Below, piece by piece: positions 1-9,728 of a stretch of 38,055 bases of DNA; the first letter of the stretch is position 1; every line of letters begins with the position of its first letter. The translations under genes and the position numbers were made by a program. This DNA is from JBGPHT01 sp041484525 (GTDB lineage Bacteria > Acidobacteriota > Terriglobia > Bryobacterales > Bryobacteraceae). The DNA lies in the NCBI GenBank assembly GCA_041484525.1, contig JBGPHT010000065.1, positions 1 to 38,055 of the forward strand, in the 5' to 3' direction. A model generated the notes under the pieces. The model saw only the letters and a list, made by a program, of their open reading frames with translations, was not told the origin of the DNA and made no database searches.

Positions 1-14
1 GGGTCGAAGCGCAG

Positions 15-401
15 ATGCACGCCCAAGCTCAGAGTTGGATTATGCCCAACGTTTTCAATGTGTCAAAAGCGGTCCAACAGCTAATTTGGACGCGAATGAT
101 TCGACGCGAAGGCGAGATTCTGGTGCATGGAGACAATCACTTCATCGTGCGCGGTCCGCTGCCGGATCGAAGTACCGCCTTGGCCCTGGTTCGACACTGG
201 TCGGTGATTCAGATTGGCGTGGCCACGCCACCTGCTCTCATGAAGTGGCGCATCAGTTCGAAGGAGTTTCGGGAGGACTTGGAATGGGCAGTCGTGGTGC
301 CCGGTGAGGCGGGGATGTCGTCTGCGGTGGCGCAGTTACTGGCGGAATTGTCGGAGCGCGGAATAGTCATCCATGACCTCAGCGCTGGGCCACCGCCATA
401 G
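15..401 (+). CDS. Hypothetical protein, possibly continuing left of the window
   Basis: I do not recognise this 128-residue protein. It is soluble in character, has no signal peptide or membrane segment, and contains a middle beta-rich stretch (LVHGDNHFIVRGPLP) followed by a segment with KWRISSKEFREDLEW. The frame is open to the left edge, so the ATG at 15 need not be the true start; a second ATG lies at 42. It converges on the GH130 gene and stops 10 bp before that gene's stop codon. Function unknown; I am fairly sure it is coding because the opposite strand offers nothing better here. Confidence 0.55.
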   Translation: MHAQAQSWIMPNVFNVSKAVQQLIWTRMIRREGEILVHGDNHFIVRGPLPDRSTALALVRHWSVIQIGVATPPALMKWRISSKEFREDLEWAVVVPGEAGMSSAVAQLLAELSERGIVIHDLSAGPPP

Positions 402-424
402 GCCCGGCACTTACTTTGCCGGCC
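402..424. terminator. Hairpin between convergent genes, probable bidirectional terminator
   Basis: CCGGCA (404-409) pairs with TGCCGG (417-422), and flanking GG/CC pairs extend the stem past one bulged C. The loop covers the TAA stop of the minus-strand GH130 gene, and the plus-strand gene stops at 401. Position and symmetry suggest a shared terminator, although no clear U-run follows on either strand. Confidence 0.4.
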
Positions 425-1346
425 TGCCGTGATTTAGGCACAGATCCACCAAGTCCGCGACATTCGCCTCGCCCACGCACATCACCGTGTCCGCGCCGCC
501 CCAATAGATCTTCACAGTTCCATCGGGCTCCGGAACCGCGCCGCACGTGAACACGACGTTGTGGACATAGCCAGTCACTTCCCAGGGATCTTCCGGCTGC
601 AGTATCCACGAGTCGCTCACGCCGATGATCCTTGCCGGGTTCTCCAGGTCATGTAGAGCAACCCCCAATCGATAGACCGCGCCATCCATGGTCCGAAAGA
701 CGCCGTGATAAATCGAGAGCCACCCCTGCGGAGTTTTGAAGGGCGGGGCGCCGGGACCGATCTTCATCTCATCCCAGTGATACGGCACCGGCTTCATGAT
801 TAGCTCGGATTGGCCCCAGAAGCATAAGTCCGGAGAGTAGGAAATCCAGATGGACCACGGGGAGATCTCCGAATGGGGCCGGTCCAGGCGCGCATAGAGC
901 CCGCCAAACTTCTCGGGAAAGATGACTACGTTTCGATAGTCCGCCTCCGTGATGAGCGAGACTCTCTCTACTAGGGAAAAGTCCTTCGTCTTGGCCAGGG
1001 CTATTCGTACACCGCTTCGCGAGTACGCGCTGTAAGTGATGATGTACTCCCCTTCGAGGCAGGTTATCCGGGGATCCTCCACGCCGAACTCTTCGTATGC
1101 CGCAAATGGGCCGTCCCGCTCCGGAATCAGGAACGGCTCAGGATCGGCGATGAAGTGGAATCCGTCGGGGCTGCGCGCCAGACCTATGATTGAGCGTCCG
1201 GTGCGGAGGTGGGAGCGGAATAACATGACGTATTCGCTGGCGTGCTTCACCACGGCCGCGTTGTGAACGGTCTCGACGGGATAGGGAATCTCGTTCTTAG
1301 TAAGTATCGGGTTATGGCGATATCGCCTGACGATGTCCGGCTTCAT
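411..1346 (-). CDS. GH130 family glycoside phosphorylase (beta-mannoside type)
   Basis: A 311-residue protein with the look of glycoside hydrolase family 130, five-bladed propeller enzymes that phosphorolyse beta-mannosides to mannose 1-phosphate (some members hydrolyse). Visible family segments are RSHLRTGRSIIGLARSPDG (about 45-62), the EDPR block holding the likely catalytic Asp (E90-D91), and GPGAPPFKTPQGWLSIYHGV near 200-220. There is no signal peptide, so it is cytoplasmic. Its ATG overlaps the stop of the upstream GT4 gene by 4 bp (ATGA), which implies translational coupling. It is the last gene of a four-gene glycan operon. Length fits the short GH130 subfamilies. The exact substrate (mannosyl-glucose, mannobiose or other) cannot be read from sequence. 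Confidence 0.85.
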   Translation of the reverse strand: MKPDIVRRYRHNPILTKNEIPYPVETVHNAAVVKHASEYVMLFRSHLRTGRSIIGLARSPDGFHFIADPEPFLIPERDGPFAAYEEFGVEDPRITCLEGEYIITYSAYSRSGVRIALAKTKDFSLVERVSLITEADYRNVVIFPEKFGGLYARLDRPHSEISPWSIWISYSPDLCFWGQSELIMKPVPYHWDEMKIGPGAPPFKTPQGWLSIYHGVFRTMDGAVYRLGVALHDLENPARIIGVSDSWILQPEDPWEVTGYVHNVVFTCGAVPEPDGTVKIYWGGADTVMCVGEANVADLVDLCLNHGRPAK

Positions 1347-2377
1347 AGTACCTTCTTCGCTTCCAACTCAAGAATGGTTGCGTACACTCGTTCGTATTGC
1401 CGCACCATCGCATCGATAGAGAAGCACCGTTCCACTCGTTGGCGGCAGACCTTGCGATCGATTTCAGGAAGCCGTTCCAGGACCCGCACCGCCTTGTCGA
1501 CGTTACTAACCAGGAACCCCGTCTTACCGTCTTCGATCACTTCACGGCACGAGCCCAGGTCCATGGCGATCACCGGCACGCCGGCCGCGTTGCCTTCGGC
1601 CAACACCAGTCCGAACCGCTCCGGGATCGTGTTCAGGTGCAGTAGCGCGGAGGCGCGCGCAAATAACCAATTCTTTCCTGCGACGTCCACCGGCCCGATA
1701 TAGCGGACCTTGTCATCCAGGTGCGGTTTGACCTGCTCGTCAAAATAGGCCTGATCCTGGATGATGCCCGCAATGATCAGGCGGCGGCTGCTGAGCCGGG
1801 CCACTTCGATGGCCAAGTGGACTCCCTTGTCCGGGTGAATCCGGCCGAGGAAGACCAGGTCGCCGCCGCCAGCCGCCTGAAATGGATAGAGCGACACGTC
1901 GATTCCGTTGTACACAGTGGCTAAGTAGTTCAGACCCGAAGCGCGGTCCGAGTTACTAACTGAGACGAAATAGCCATCGCGGTACTTACGATAGACGGGC
2001 ATGATCTGGGGAGACGAGAAGCCGTGAATCGTGGTTAGCACTGGCGTCTTGACCAGCCGGCTGTAAGCCAGCGCCATGAAATCATAATGACTGTGGATTA
2101 GGTCGAACTCCGCGGCGTGCTCGAACACTTCCGGGATGTGAAGGTATTCGGCTACCTTGGGATCGATGGAGCGGTCCTCTTCATAACCGCGTTCGACCAC
2201 GGCATGGAGCCGGGCGCGCGTAACGGAGTCGCCAGTGGCGAACAGCGTCACGTCCCACCCGCGGTCAGCCAGCCCTTCGGCAATATTGCTTGCCACCGTT
2301 TCCCAGGCGCCATACTGGCGGGGAGGCGTTCGCCATGCGACGGGCGACAGAATGGCCACTCTCTTCCCGGTCTTCAT
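1343..2377 (-). CDS. Glycosyltransferase family 4 protein
   Basis: A 344-residue cytoplasmic GT-B glycosyltransferase of family GT4. The N-terminal acceptor domain includes the PPRQYGAWETVASNIAEGL loop (about 18-36) and FDLIHSHYDFMALAY. The C-terminal donor domain has LVFLGRIHPDKGVHLAIEVA, followed by the ERFGLVLAEGNAAGVPVIA segment, which carries the EX7E-type nucleotide-sugar site of retaining GT4 enzymes. It lies 12 bp downstream of the larger GH130 gene and overlaps the short GH130 by 4 bp. Co-occurrence with two GH130 proteins suggests synthesis and turnover of a mannose-containing oligosaccharide; that link is inference. Confidence 0.85.
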   Translation of the reverse strand: MKTGKRVAILSPVAWRTPPRQYGAWETVASNIAEGLADRGWDVTLFATGDSVTRARLHAVVERGYEEDRSIDPKVAEYLHIPEVFEHAAEFDLIHSHYDFMALAYSRLVKTPVLTTIHGFSSPQIMPVYRKYRDGYFVSVSNSDRASGLNYLATVYNGIDVSLYPFQAAGGGDLVFLGRIHPDKGVHLAIEVARLSSRRLIIAGIIQDQAYFDEQVKPHLDDKVRYIGPVDVAGKNWLFARASALLHLNTIPERFGLVLAEGNAAGVPVIAMDLGSCREVIEDGKTGFLVSNVDKAVRVLERLPEIDRKVCRQRVERCFSIDAMVRQYERVYATILELEAKKVL

Positions 2378-2389
2378 GGTGCGATCGCG

Positions 2390-3856
2390 CTAGCGCATAG
2401 CGGCAAGTACTTCGTCGAGCGGTACGGTTGCGAAACTGGTGGCGTGGTCGGCGTATGCATAAGGGATGATGAGCTCGCCTCCATGCACGAGGGCGCCGCA
2501 GGTATATAAGACGTTGGGCACGTAACCCTCGCGTTCGTCCTGGGTGGGCCGCAGTAGCGGCTCTTGAAGACGCCCGATCACTTGAGCGGGATCGTCGCGA
2601 TCGAGCAGAAATGCGCCGATGCAGTATTGTCGCATTGGGCCAACGCCGTGGCTGAGGACCAGCCAGCCAGCCTCCGTCTCGATGGGCGATCCGCAGTTTC
2701 CGATCTGCACCATCTCCCACGGGTAGGCCGGCGCCAGAATCAGCTTCGGCTCATACCAGAAGTGCACGTTGTCGGAGAACACCAGGTACAGGTTTTCATT
2801 GTCCTGCCTGGAGATCATGGCGTAGAGGCCGTTGATCTTCCGGGGAAAAAGCGCCATGCCCTTGTTCTGCGCAGCCGGGCCGTTCAGCGTGATGACCCGG
2901 AAATGCAGGAAGTCCGACGTCTCCATCAACTGCGGCATGACGACTCTGCCGTCGTAAGCGGTGAACGTTGCATAGTAGATGCTGCTGCCGTTGTCGTTCC
3001 GAAAACAGACGAAACGGGCATCCTCGATGCCGTTGCTCTGCGAGGGCGAACTGGGAAACAGGATGCGCTCGGATAGTTGCTGCTCGGCTCTGAATTGGAC
3101 CTCGTAGTTGGATTCCGCGAGTATCCGGATGGCCTCGGCTGTATTCTGGTGCTCCCTGGCTGCATGCGATTCCGAGGGCTGCCGCAATTCTTCGGCTACC
3201 TCACGGCGAAGCTCCGTCAGGTCGAACGATTCCCCGAGCCTGCCCATCGTTCGGCGGGTGAAATCATTGGCCAGGCCGAGTTCGAAAAGCTTCCGCTCGA
3301 AGAGCGCCCTTTCATAGAGCGGGTTGGGGATTTGGTGGGGCTCGGTGAGACAGCCCGCCGGCGTCATCACCTCGACCCGGCCATCGGGGCGGATGATGCC
3401 CTCACGAAAAGTGATGGACGAGATGTGTCCCTCACCGGTGGCGCGCAGGCTCAGGACGAAACGCAATCCCAGGGGAGACACGCCCGACTGGTCCGGGTGC
3501 GGAACAATCGATGGATTGAAGAGCGCGGCTGATTCGAGTGAAAACTCGGAAAGGAAATAGGAGCCGATCAGCAGCTTTCTCTCGACGGACAACTCCCCAT
3601 CCATCGACAGTAGCGCGTTCACCTGTTCGAACCGCTCCCGAAACACCTCGCAGATGTTCTGGTGCCGCCTGGAGAACTCGGCCAGCACGTCGTCCAGCAG
3701 CGGGACAACCTGGCTTTCCGGGATCGAAAGAACCCGCGCCACAATCCTCTCGGCTCGCCGGGCATCGCCGGGAGTGAATGGCCGCAACAGTACTCGCGAC
3801 TGGTCCGGCCGCAAAGCTATCGCCGTGCGGGTGATGTGAATCGATTGAGTGGTCAT
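2390..3856 (-). CDS. Long GH130-type glycosidase/phosphorylase-related protein
   Basis: About 488 residues. The C-terminal two thirds resembles GH130 beta-propeller enzymes: a GIEDARF block (catalytic Asp candidate), YYATFTAYDGR, MALFPRKINGLYAMISRQDNEN, NCGSPIETEAGWLVLSHGV and a final YVPNVLYTCGALVHGGELIIPYAYAD. An extra roughly 170-residue N-terminal helical region (RAERIVARVLSIPESQV, ERFEQVNALLS) is not part of the core enzyme. I chose ATG 3856 (MTTQSIH). An upstream in-frame ATG at 3880 would add only 8 residues, and neither start has a strong Shine-Dalgarno site. The upstream gene stops 37 bp away and the GT4 gene follows after 12 bp. Two GH130 paralogues in one operon suggest successive steps on a related glycan. 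Confidence 0.8.
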   Translation of the reverse strand: MTTQSIHITRTAIALRPDQSRVLLRPFTPGDARRAERIVARVLSIPESQVVPLLDDVLAEFSRRHQNICEVFRERFEQVNALLSMDGELSVERKLLIGSYFLSEFSLESAALFNPSIVPHPDQSGVSPLGLRFVLSLRATGEGHISSITFREGIIRPDGRVEVMTPAGCLTEPHQIPNPLYERALFERKLFELGLANDFTRRTMGRLGESFDLTELRREVAEELRQPSESHAAREHQNTAEAIRILAESNYEVQFRAEQQLSERILFPSSPSQSNGIEDARFVCFRNDNGSSIYYATFTAYDGRVVMPQLMETSDFLHFRVITLNGPAAQNKGMALFPRKINGLYAMISRQDNENLYLVFSDNVHFWYEPKLILAPAYPWEMVQIGNCGSPIETEAGWLVLSHGVGPMRQYCIGAFLLDRDDPAQVIGRLQEPLLRPTQDEREGYVPNVLYTCGALVHGGELIIPYAYADHATSFATVPLDEVLAAMR

Positions 3857-3893
3857 GCGCCTGGCAGCCTGGAGAAGCAAGGTGAAACCGGCA

Positions 3894-6182
3894 TCAAGTC
3901 TCGATTACAATCGGTGCTCTAAAGTTAGTCACAATATTTTGCGTCAGCCGCAGCTCCGCCAGCGAGAGCAGGAATGCCAGTGTGGATTCCGCTCCCTGAT
4001 TCCGATTGACCCGATCGACATGCAGTCCGTCGAGACAACCGCCCGTCCTCGGAGAGTACAGTTCCAATCCGAGATCGTTCCAGCCGATGAACCAATCGAA
4101 CGCGCGCTGCGCCTGCTCGTACCACCACGTGTCGGATGTCGACCGGTACGCCTCCAGGCAGGCCGACATCATGGCCTGGGCCTCGACCGGTTGCTGATCG
4201 AAGTTGGCGCGCGCGCCGCCGCGCCGGAAGAATCCATTGCTGCCGATAGGCCGAAAGTGGCCGTTTTCAGAGGTCTGCAACTGCACCAGCCACCGTAGAG
4301 TCTCGATGCCTCGATCGAAGACGGCTTTTTGCCCGGTAGCGCGCCCGGAGAGAATCAGGGCGTGCGCGAGCTTCGCATTGTCGTAGCTCAACTCTTCCTC
4401 GAACCACGGCCAATCGGGCTTGGCGGACCGGTCGTACAAATCCATCAGGCGCGCCGTGAGTGCTTCACGGGTCTGGTTCACGAAGCTGTCGCCGCTCAAC
4501 CGGCGCAGGTACTCGTGCATGCCGATCAGGCTGAAAGCCCAAGCCCGCGGCGACGTAAACTCCGTCACCACCGGCAGCGCCTGCGCAAAGAGCTGGCCGG
4601 CCATGACCTGAAAACTACGGTACGACGAGCCTCCCACTCCCACCCCTAGCGCCCACAGCGCCCTGGCATGGCAGTCCTCCGAACCTTGCACGTCCAGCCA
4701 ATGGCGATCGAAGCCCAGGTGGTTGTGGAACCGTCCCGCCTTGGCGTCGAACGCGTGGAATAGAAAGGCTGCGTACGTGGTGGCGAGTGTTCGTATCAGC
4801 TCCGGGTCTTCTCCCAGATCATCGAGCAGCACCGTCAGGATAAAGGCGCGCGCGTTATCGTCCGTGCAGTATCCCTCGGAGAAGTTCGGCACGCTGAAGA
4901 TGGCATGTTGAAAGATCCCGGTGGAATCGGTCATGCGCAGGAGATGTTCCAGCTTCAGCTCGGGCGTTTCACGCGGCTTCCGGTCGAGTGTCTTCGTGGA
5001 AAGCGATTTCCGCAAGGACGACAACGCCTGCAGTCGCGAGAGCTCGAACGACCGCATGTAGAGTTTTGCTACATTGCTCCAAACCATCTCGCGGCCCAGT
5101 GCATATGCGGTTTCCCGCATGCTGCGCCGGCGGGAATCGTCGTGCAGTAAAGCGTTCACTTCGGTGGCGATGGCCTGGGCGTCGCCGAAGGGAACCAGCA
5201 CGCCTTGTCCGTTAGCGAGTAGCTCGCTGGCGTGCCAGTAGGGCGTCGAGATTACCGGCTTGCCGGAGCCGAAAGTGTACGCGAGTGTGCCCGACGTGCT
5301 CTGGGCTTCATTGAGATACGGCGTAATGTAGAGGTCGGCTGCGCCGATGAAATCCTTCAAGGTGTCGAGATCCACAAAGCTGTTGTAGAAGATGACGTTC
5401 TTCTCGACCTTGTTTTTGGCGGCCAGGATTTCGAGGCTCACGCGGTACGCTTCGCCCTGCTCCCGCAGTTCGTTCGGGTGGGTCGCCCCCACCACCATGT
5501 ACACCACGTTGGGAAACTCGGCCGCAATCTTGGGCAGGGCATTCAGCACGTGCTCGATGCCCTTGTTCGGAGAGAGCAGCCCGAAGGTGAACAACACGAT
5601 CCGCCCTTCGACGCCGAACTCTTCCTTGAGATCGTTCGGGTCGACGAAGGGGATGTCGGGAATGCCATGCTGGATCAGGTCGATCTTGGTGGGCGGAGCG
5701 CGGTAAATCTCTTGCAGCATCTGCCGTCCGCGCGCCGACATCACTACTAGGCGCGTCGAGAGCGCGATCAGCTCCTGCATCACCAGGCGCTGGTCGGCCC
5801 TGGGCTCGCGCAGTACCGTGTGGAGCGTCACCACGATCGGCATGCGCAGCTCGCGCAGCAGCGCCAGGATGTGGCTGCCGGCCGGTCCGCCAAATATTCC
5901 GAATTCGTGCTGCAGGCAGACGATGTCGACGTTGTTGATATTGAGGAAGTCGGCGGCGCGCAAATACGAGGACAGATCCTGCTCGTCGATTTCAAAACGA
6001 ACTACATCCGGATAGTCATAGCCGGCCTTAGTATCGTTCACCGACACCGAGATGCACTCGCTCGCAGGGTGCTCGGCGGCGACTGCCGTAAGCAAGTCGG
6101 AAGTAAAAGTCGCGATGCCGCACTTACGCGGCAGATAGTCGCCGAGAAATGCGATCTTTCCGACCTTTGCGCCTTCGATCAT
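3894..6182 (-). CDS. Two-domain protein: GT4 glycosyltransferase fused to an alpha/alpha-toroid
   Basis: A 762-residue cytoplasmic protein. Residues about 8-390 are a GT4 GT-B fold: IAFLGDYLPRKCGIATFT at the start, VDIVCLQHEFGIFGGPAG, IDLIQHGIPD, LFTFGLLSPNKGIEHVL and a donor site around YLNEAQSTSGTLAYTFGSGKPVIS. Residues about 410-750 form a helical repeat domain of (alpha/alpha)6-toroid type, with FSEGYCTDDNARAF, GSEDCHARALWALG, ELSYDNAKLAHALI and GARANFDQQPVEAQAM, typical of glycan-binding or glycan-cleaving barrels. It is the first gene of the GH130 operon. The start is supported by GAGGA 7 nt before the ATG. A transferase tied to a toroid next to two GH130 proteins fits control of the length of a cytoplasmic oligosaccharide; that is inference. 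Confidence 0.8.
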   Translation of the reverse strand: MIEGAKVGKIAFLGDYLPRKCGIATFTSDLLTAVAAEHPASECISVSVNDTKAGYDYPDVVRFEIDEQDLSSYLRAADFLNINNVDIVCLQHEFGIFGGPAGSHILALLRELRMPIVVTLHTVLREPRADQRLVMQELIALSTRLVVMSARGRQMLQEIYRAPPTKIDLIQHGIPDIPFVDPNDLKEEFGVEGRIVLFTFGLLSPNKGIEHVLNALPKIAAEFPNVVYMVVGATHPNELREQGEAYRVSLEILAAKNKVEKNVIFYNSFVDLDTLKDFIGAADLYITPYLNEAQSTSGTLAYTFGSGKPVISTPYWHASELLANGQGVLVPFGDAQAIATEVNALLHDDSRRRSMRETAYALGREMVWSNVAKLYMRSFELSRLQALSSLRKSLSTKTLDRKPRETPELKLEHLLRMTDSTGIFQHAIFSVPNFSEGYCTDDNARAFILTVLLDDLGEDPELIRTLATTYAAFLFHAFDAKAGRFHNHLGFDRHWLDVQGSEDCHARALWALGVGVGGSSYRSFQVMAGQLFAQALPVVTEFTSPRAWAFSLIGMHEYLRRLSGDSFVNQTREALTARLMDLYDRSAKPDWPWFEEELSYDNAKLAHALILSGRATGQKAVFDRGIETLRWLVQLQTSENGHFRPIGSNGFFRRGGARANFDQQPVEAQAMMSACLEAYRSTSDTWWYEQAQRAFDWFIGWNDLGLELYSPRTGGCLDGLHVDRVNRNQGAESTLAFLLSLAELRLTQNIVTNFRAPIVIET

Positions 6183-6251
6183 GCGATCGTCCTCAGTAAG
6201 TCGTCGTGTCCGGGTTCGTTTGGTAAGGCGGGAATGCCGGGCACGCGCCCA

Positions 6252-6479
6252 TTACTTGGCTGCTTCGGTCTTTTCGTTCAACTCAGCGGATTCAATAATG
6301 TAGTGGCATTCGACGCCGCGCCGGGGCCGGAGACCATTAATTCTGGTGAACGTCGAATTGGCCGGACCTTCCGGGCCATCGACGACCATCAACAGTTCAC
6401 CCGCCGCAAACTTCTCACGGGTGCGCGAGTCCACGTGCTTCGCGTCAAAAGGTTGGGTCACTCTACGTTTAGTATTCAT
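6252..6479 (-). CDS. Small hypothetical protein upstream of the GH130 operon
   Basis: A 75-residue soluble protein that I do not recognise. It begins MNTKRRVTQPFDAKHVDS and carries GELLMVVDGPEGPANSTFTRI in the middle. I place the start at ATG 6479 because AGAGGA lies 8-9 nt upstream. The in-frame GTG at 6485 would sit too close to that ribosome binding site. It ends 69 bp before the GT4-toroid gene on the same strand, so it may share the transcript. The compact beta-rich middle and charged tail could suit a small binding protein, but nothing decides this. Confidence 0.55.
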   Translation of the reverse strand: MNTKRRVTQPFDAKHVDSRTREKFAAGELLMVVDGPEGPANSTFTRINGLRPRRGVECHYIIESAELNEKTEAAK

Positions 6480-6591
6480 CAGCACACTTCCTCTAAATGG
6501 GCGCGCCGGACGGCACTTTATGGCCCGAGCCGATCAGGCGTCGGGGGTAATACCTTTGCAGGGGAGTAAATAAATGGGAAACTTATTTATA

Positions 6592-6620
6592 TTGTAGCAT
6601 ACGCGAGCCTGTGCTAGACT
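6592..6620 (+). promoter_or_regulatory. Candidate extended -10 promoter for the RRM gene
   Basis: TTGTAG (6592-6597) and TAGACT (6615-6620) are 17 bp apart, and the -10 is preceded by TGC as in extended -10 promoters. The predicted start near 6627 leaves about 105 nt of untranslated leader before the RRM gene. The -35 matches consensus at only 3 of 6 positions. The AT-rich stretch 6565-6600 beside it probably also serves the divergent small gene. I see no other coding feature in 6486-6732. Confidence 0.45.
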
Positions 6621-6732
6621 AAGTGCGGATTTGAGGCTCCTGCCAATTCAAGGCCGACCTGTCTAGCCGCTTTGCTAAATTCGTCCACCTCCAAAATTAG
6701 CCGTCTTCAAATCAGCAGAGGACTTTAACCGG

Positions 6733-7029
6733 ATGAAGAACATTTTTGTGGGGAACCTCAGTTTTGGAGCGACGGAAGATTCCGTCCGTACCCTTTTTGA
6801 AACTCACGGCACTGTTGGCCGCGTCAACATTGTCACCGATCGTGATTCGGGGCAGCCTCGCGGCTTTGGATTCGTCGAAATGAGCAACGATGGCGAGGGC
6901 GAGAAAGCGATCGCGGCTCTAAACGGGACATCTCTCGATGGTCGAGCGTTGAATGTCAATGAAGCCCGTCCCAAGACCGAGCGGTCGAGTGGCGGTGGCG
7001 GCGGCGGCTACGGTCAAAAGCGCTGGTAG
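6733..7029 (+). CDS. RRM-domain RNA-binding protein, glycine-rich tail
   Basis: A 98-residue single RNA recognition motif protein. RNP2 is IFVGNL (residues 4-9) and RNP1 is RGFGFVEM (43-50), both with the aromatic residues that stack on RNA bases. The tail (about 85-98) is a short Gly-rich run ending YGQKRW, as in bacterial and cyanobacterial Rbp proteins, which bind single-stranded RNA and often respond to cold. AGAGGA lies 10 nt before the ATG. The gene is transcribed alone, with a long leader and a strong hairpin behind it. Family assignment is secure; the RNA targets are unknown. Confidence 0.95.
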   Translation: MKNIFVGNLSFGATEDSVRTLFETHGTVGRVNIVTDRDSGQPRGFGFVEMSNDGEGEKAIAALNGTSLDGRALNVNEARPKTERSSGGGGGGYGQKRW

Positions 7030-7060
7030 GCTTTAGACCGGCAGTAGCCCTTCCCAAATT

Positions 7061-7084
7061 CGGGGCCCCCTTCAGGAGGCCCCG
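7061..7084 (+). terminator. GC-rich hairpin after the RRM gene
   Basis: CGGGGCC (7061-7067) pairs with GGCCCCG (7078-7084), with two further C-G pairs inside and a TTCA loop. It starts 32 nt after the RRM stop codon. There is no U-run behind it, so termination may be inefficient or Rho-assisted. Confidence 0.5.
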
Positions 7085-7152
7085 TACCCTCAGATTGCAC
7101 CTCTGATAACACTCCCAGTAACCCGGCAAGACGACCTCCCTATTCGTGTGCC

Positions 7153-7500
7153 ATGACTCCGCTAACCCACAATGACCGGCGTGCGCAGCATCGCTTTTCC
7201 ATTCTGCTGAAGGTCCAATACACGGTGACGTCCGGCGAACGCGGGCATGGGGAATTGTCTAACATCGGGAGCGCCGGCCTGCTATTCCGATGCGACGGCC
7301 AGTTCGTCCCGGGCGAGACGATCGATATCTCTCTCCGGTGGCCGTATCTGTTGAACGGAGTTTGTCCCCTGCAACTGTGTATACGGGGCCGCGTCCTGCG
7401 CAGCAGCCAGGCCGGAACCGCCCTCGCCATTACGAAGTACGAGTTCCGTACGGCTCGCAAAGAGGAAGTAGCTCTGCCCGCAGTCGCGCTTCTCAGTTAG
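7153..7500 (+). CDS. PilZ-domain protein, degenerate c-di-GMP motif
   Basis: A 115-residue PilZ-like beta-barrel protein. The N-terminal RRAQHRF (9-15) fits the RxxxR element. The second element, usually (D/N)xSxxG, reads NIGSAG, so the central Ser is Gly. Later strands (GETIDISLRWPYLL, LCIRGRVLRSS, TALAITKYEFR) match the barrel. PilZ domains bind cyclic di-GMP and control motility, envelope or polysaccharide functions; the altered motif may weaken binding. Acidobacterial genomes carry many such stand-alone proteins. There is no obvious ribosome binding site before ATG 7153. It converges on the GIY-YIG-like gene 22 bp away. Confidence 0.8.
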   Translation: MTPLTHNDRRAQHRFSILLKVQYTVTSGERGHGELSNIGSAGLLFRCDGQFVPGETIDISLRWPYLLNGVCPLQLCIRGRVLRSSQAGTALAITKYEFRTARKEEVALPAVALLS

Positions 7501-7522
7501 CCGCGACGCGGTCCGGAGCTTC

Positions 7523-7846
7523 TTATTCTTCCGGCGAAGGTGAGTTCATGAGTTGCCCGCCGCGCAGGTTGCCGATCGGTTCCAGTTCGAAGAGCAACCG
7601 ATTGTGGCGTTCCATCCGGTGTTCCGCGGAGCACACCTCAAAGGCAAATCCCGACGGATTCTGCTCCTTCAGGAACTCGCTCCCGTGCCGGAGATGCCGG
7701 AACAATTCGGCTTGAATGTTCCCGGTCTCTCCGACGTAGATCCAGTGGTGCGCATTCGAAAGTCCGTAAACGCCCGATGCCGCCGGCGCATTCCGGTCGA
7801 CCGAGGTCAGTGTGAAGGCACGGTTGCCATGGTTTTCAAAAGGCAT
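7523..7846 (-). CDS. Small GIY-YIG-like protein, probably catalytically weak
   Basis: A 107-residue protein with a GIY-YIG core: SGVYGL (24-29) and WIYVGETGN (35-43), followed by a helix and a C-terminal ELEPIGN resembling the family's terminal Asn element. The usual catalytic Arg in the helix after YIG (pattern NLxxRLxxH) is replaced: here it reads NIQAELFRH, with Glu at that place and an Arg three residues later. It may therefore be inactive or shifted in activity. I chose ATG 7846 because AGAGG lies 7 nt upstream; the open frame extends to 7999 but has no comparable signal. Role unknown. Confidence 0.7.
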   Translation of the reverse strand: MPFENHGNRAFTLTSVDRNAPAASGVYGLSNAHHWIYVGETGNIQAELFRHLRHGSEFLKEQNPSGFAFEVCSAEHRMERHNRLLFELEPIGNLRGGQLMNSPSPEE

Positions 7847-8075
7847 TATGCGGCCTCTCCGGTCCGGACACTCCCCGGCCTGCAGGCACCGGACCCGGGT
7901 TCTTTCGCGCGATCGGCCAGCGGCTTTTGAACAGCCTTCGGCCGCGCATTTCCCCATCCACGGTTGGGGTAGACCCACAACAGCACGCGGTCCGTCCATG
8001 ACTCCGCGGGCGGGCCGATGGAAGCATCGGGGAGAGTACGCGAACGATGTAGGGCCGGCACCTGCACACTCCTTA

Positions 8076-8102
8076 GTGTGCCGCGGGTAACGCGCGGCAC
8101 AC
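8076..8102 (-). terminator. Terminator-like hairpin after groEL
   Basis: GTGTGCCGCG (8076-8085) and CGCGGCACAC (8093-8102) form a perfect 10-bp stem with a 7-nt loop, 12 nt past the groEL stop on the minus strand. A competing stem, CACACT (8065-8070) with AGTGTG (8075-8080), overlaps it. No U-run is present. The rest of 7847-8075 holds no gene I can support. Confidence 0.55.
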
Positions 8103-8114
8103 GCGATTTCCGGA

Positions 8115-9701
<1,587 letters not shown>

Positions 9702-9728
9702 GTGATGACTCGCTTCCGTTGATTTGGA

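Noticed and set aside
7847..8075. Possible small genes between groEL and the GIY-YIG-like gene
   Set aside because: All frames are Arg/Pro-rich without ribosome sites, and they overlap the terminator hairpin.
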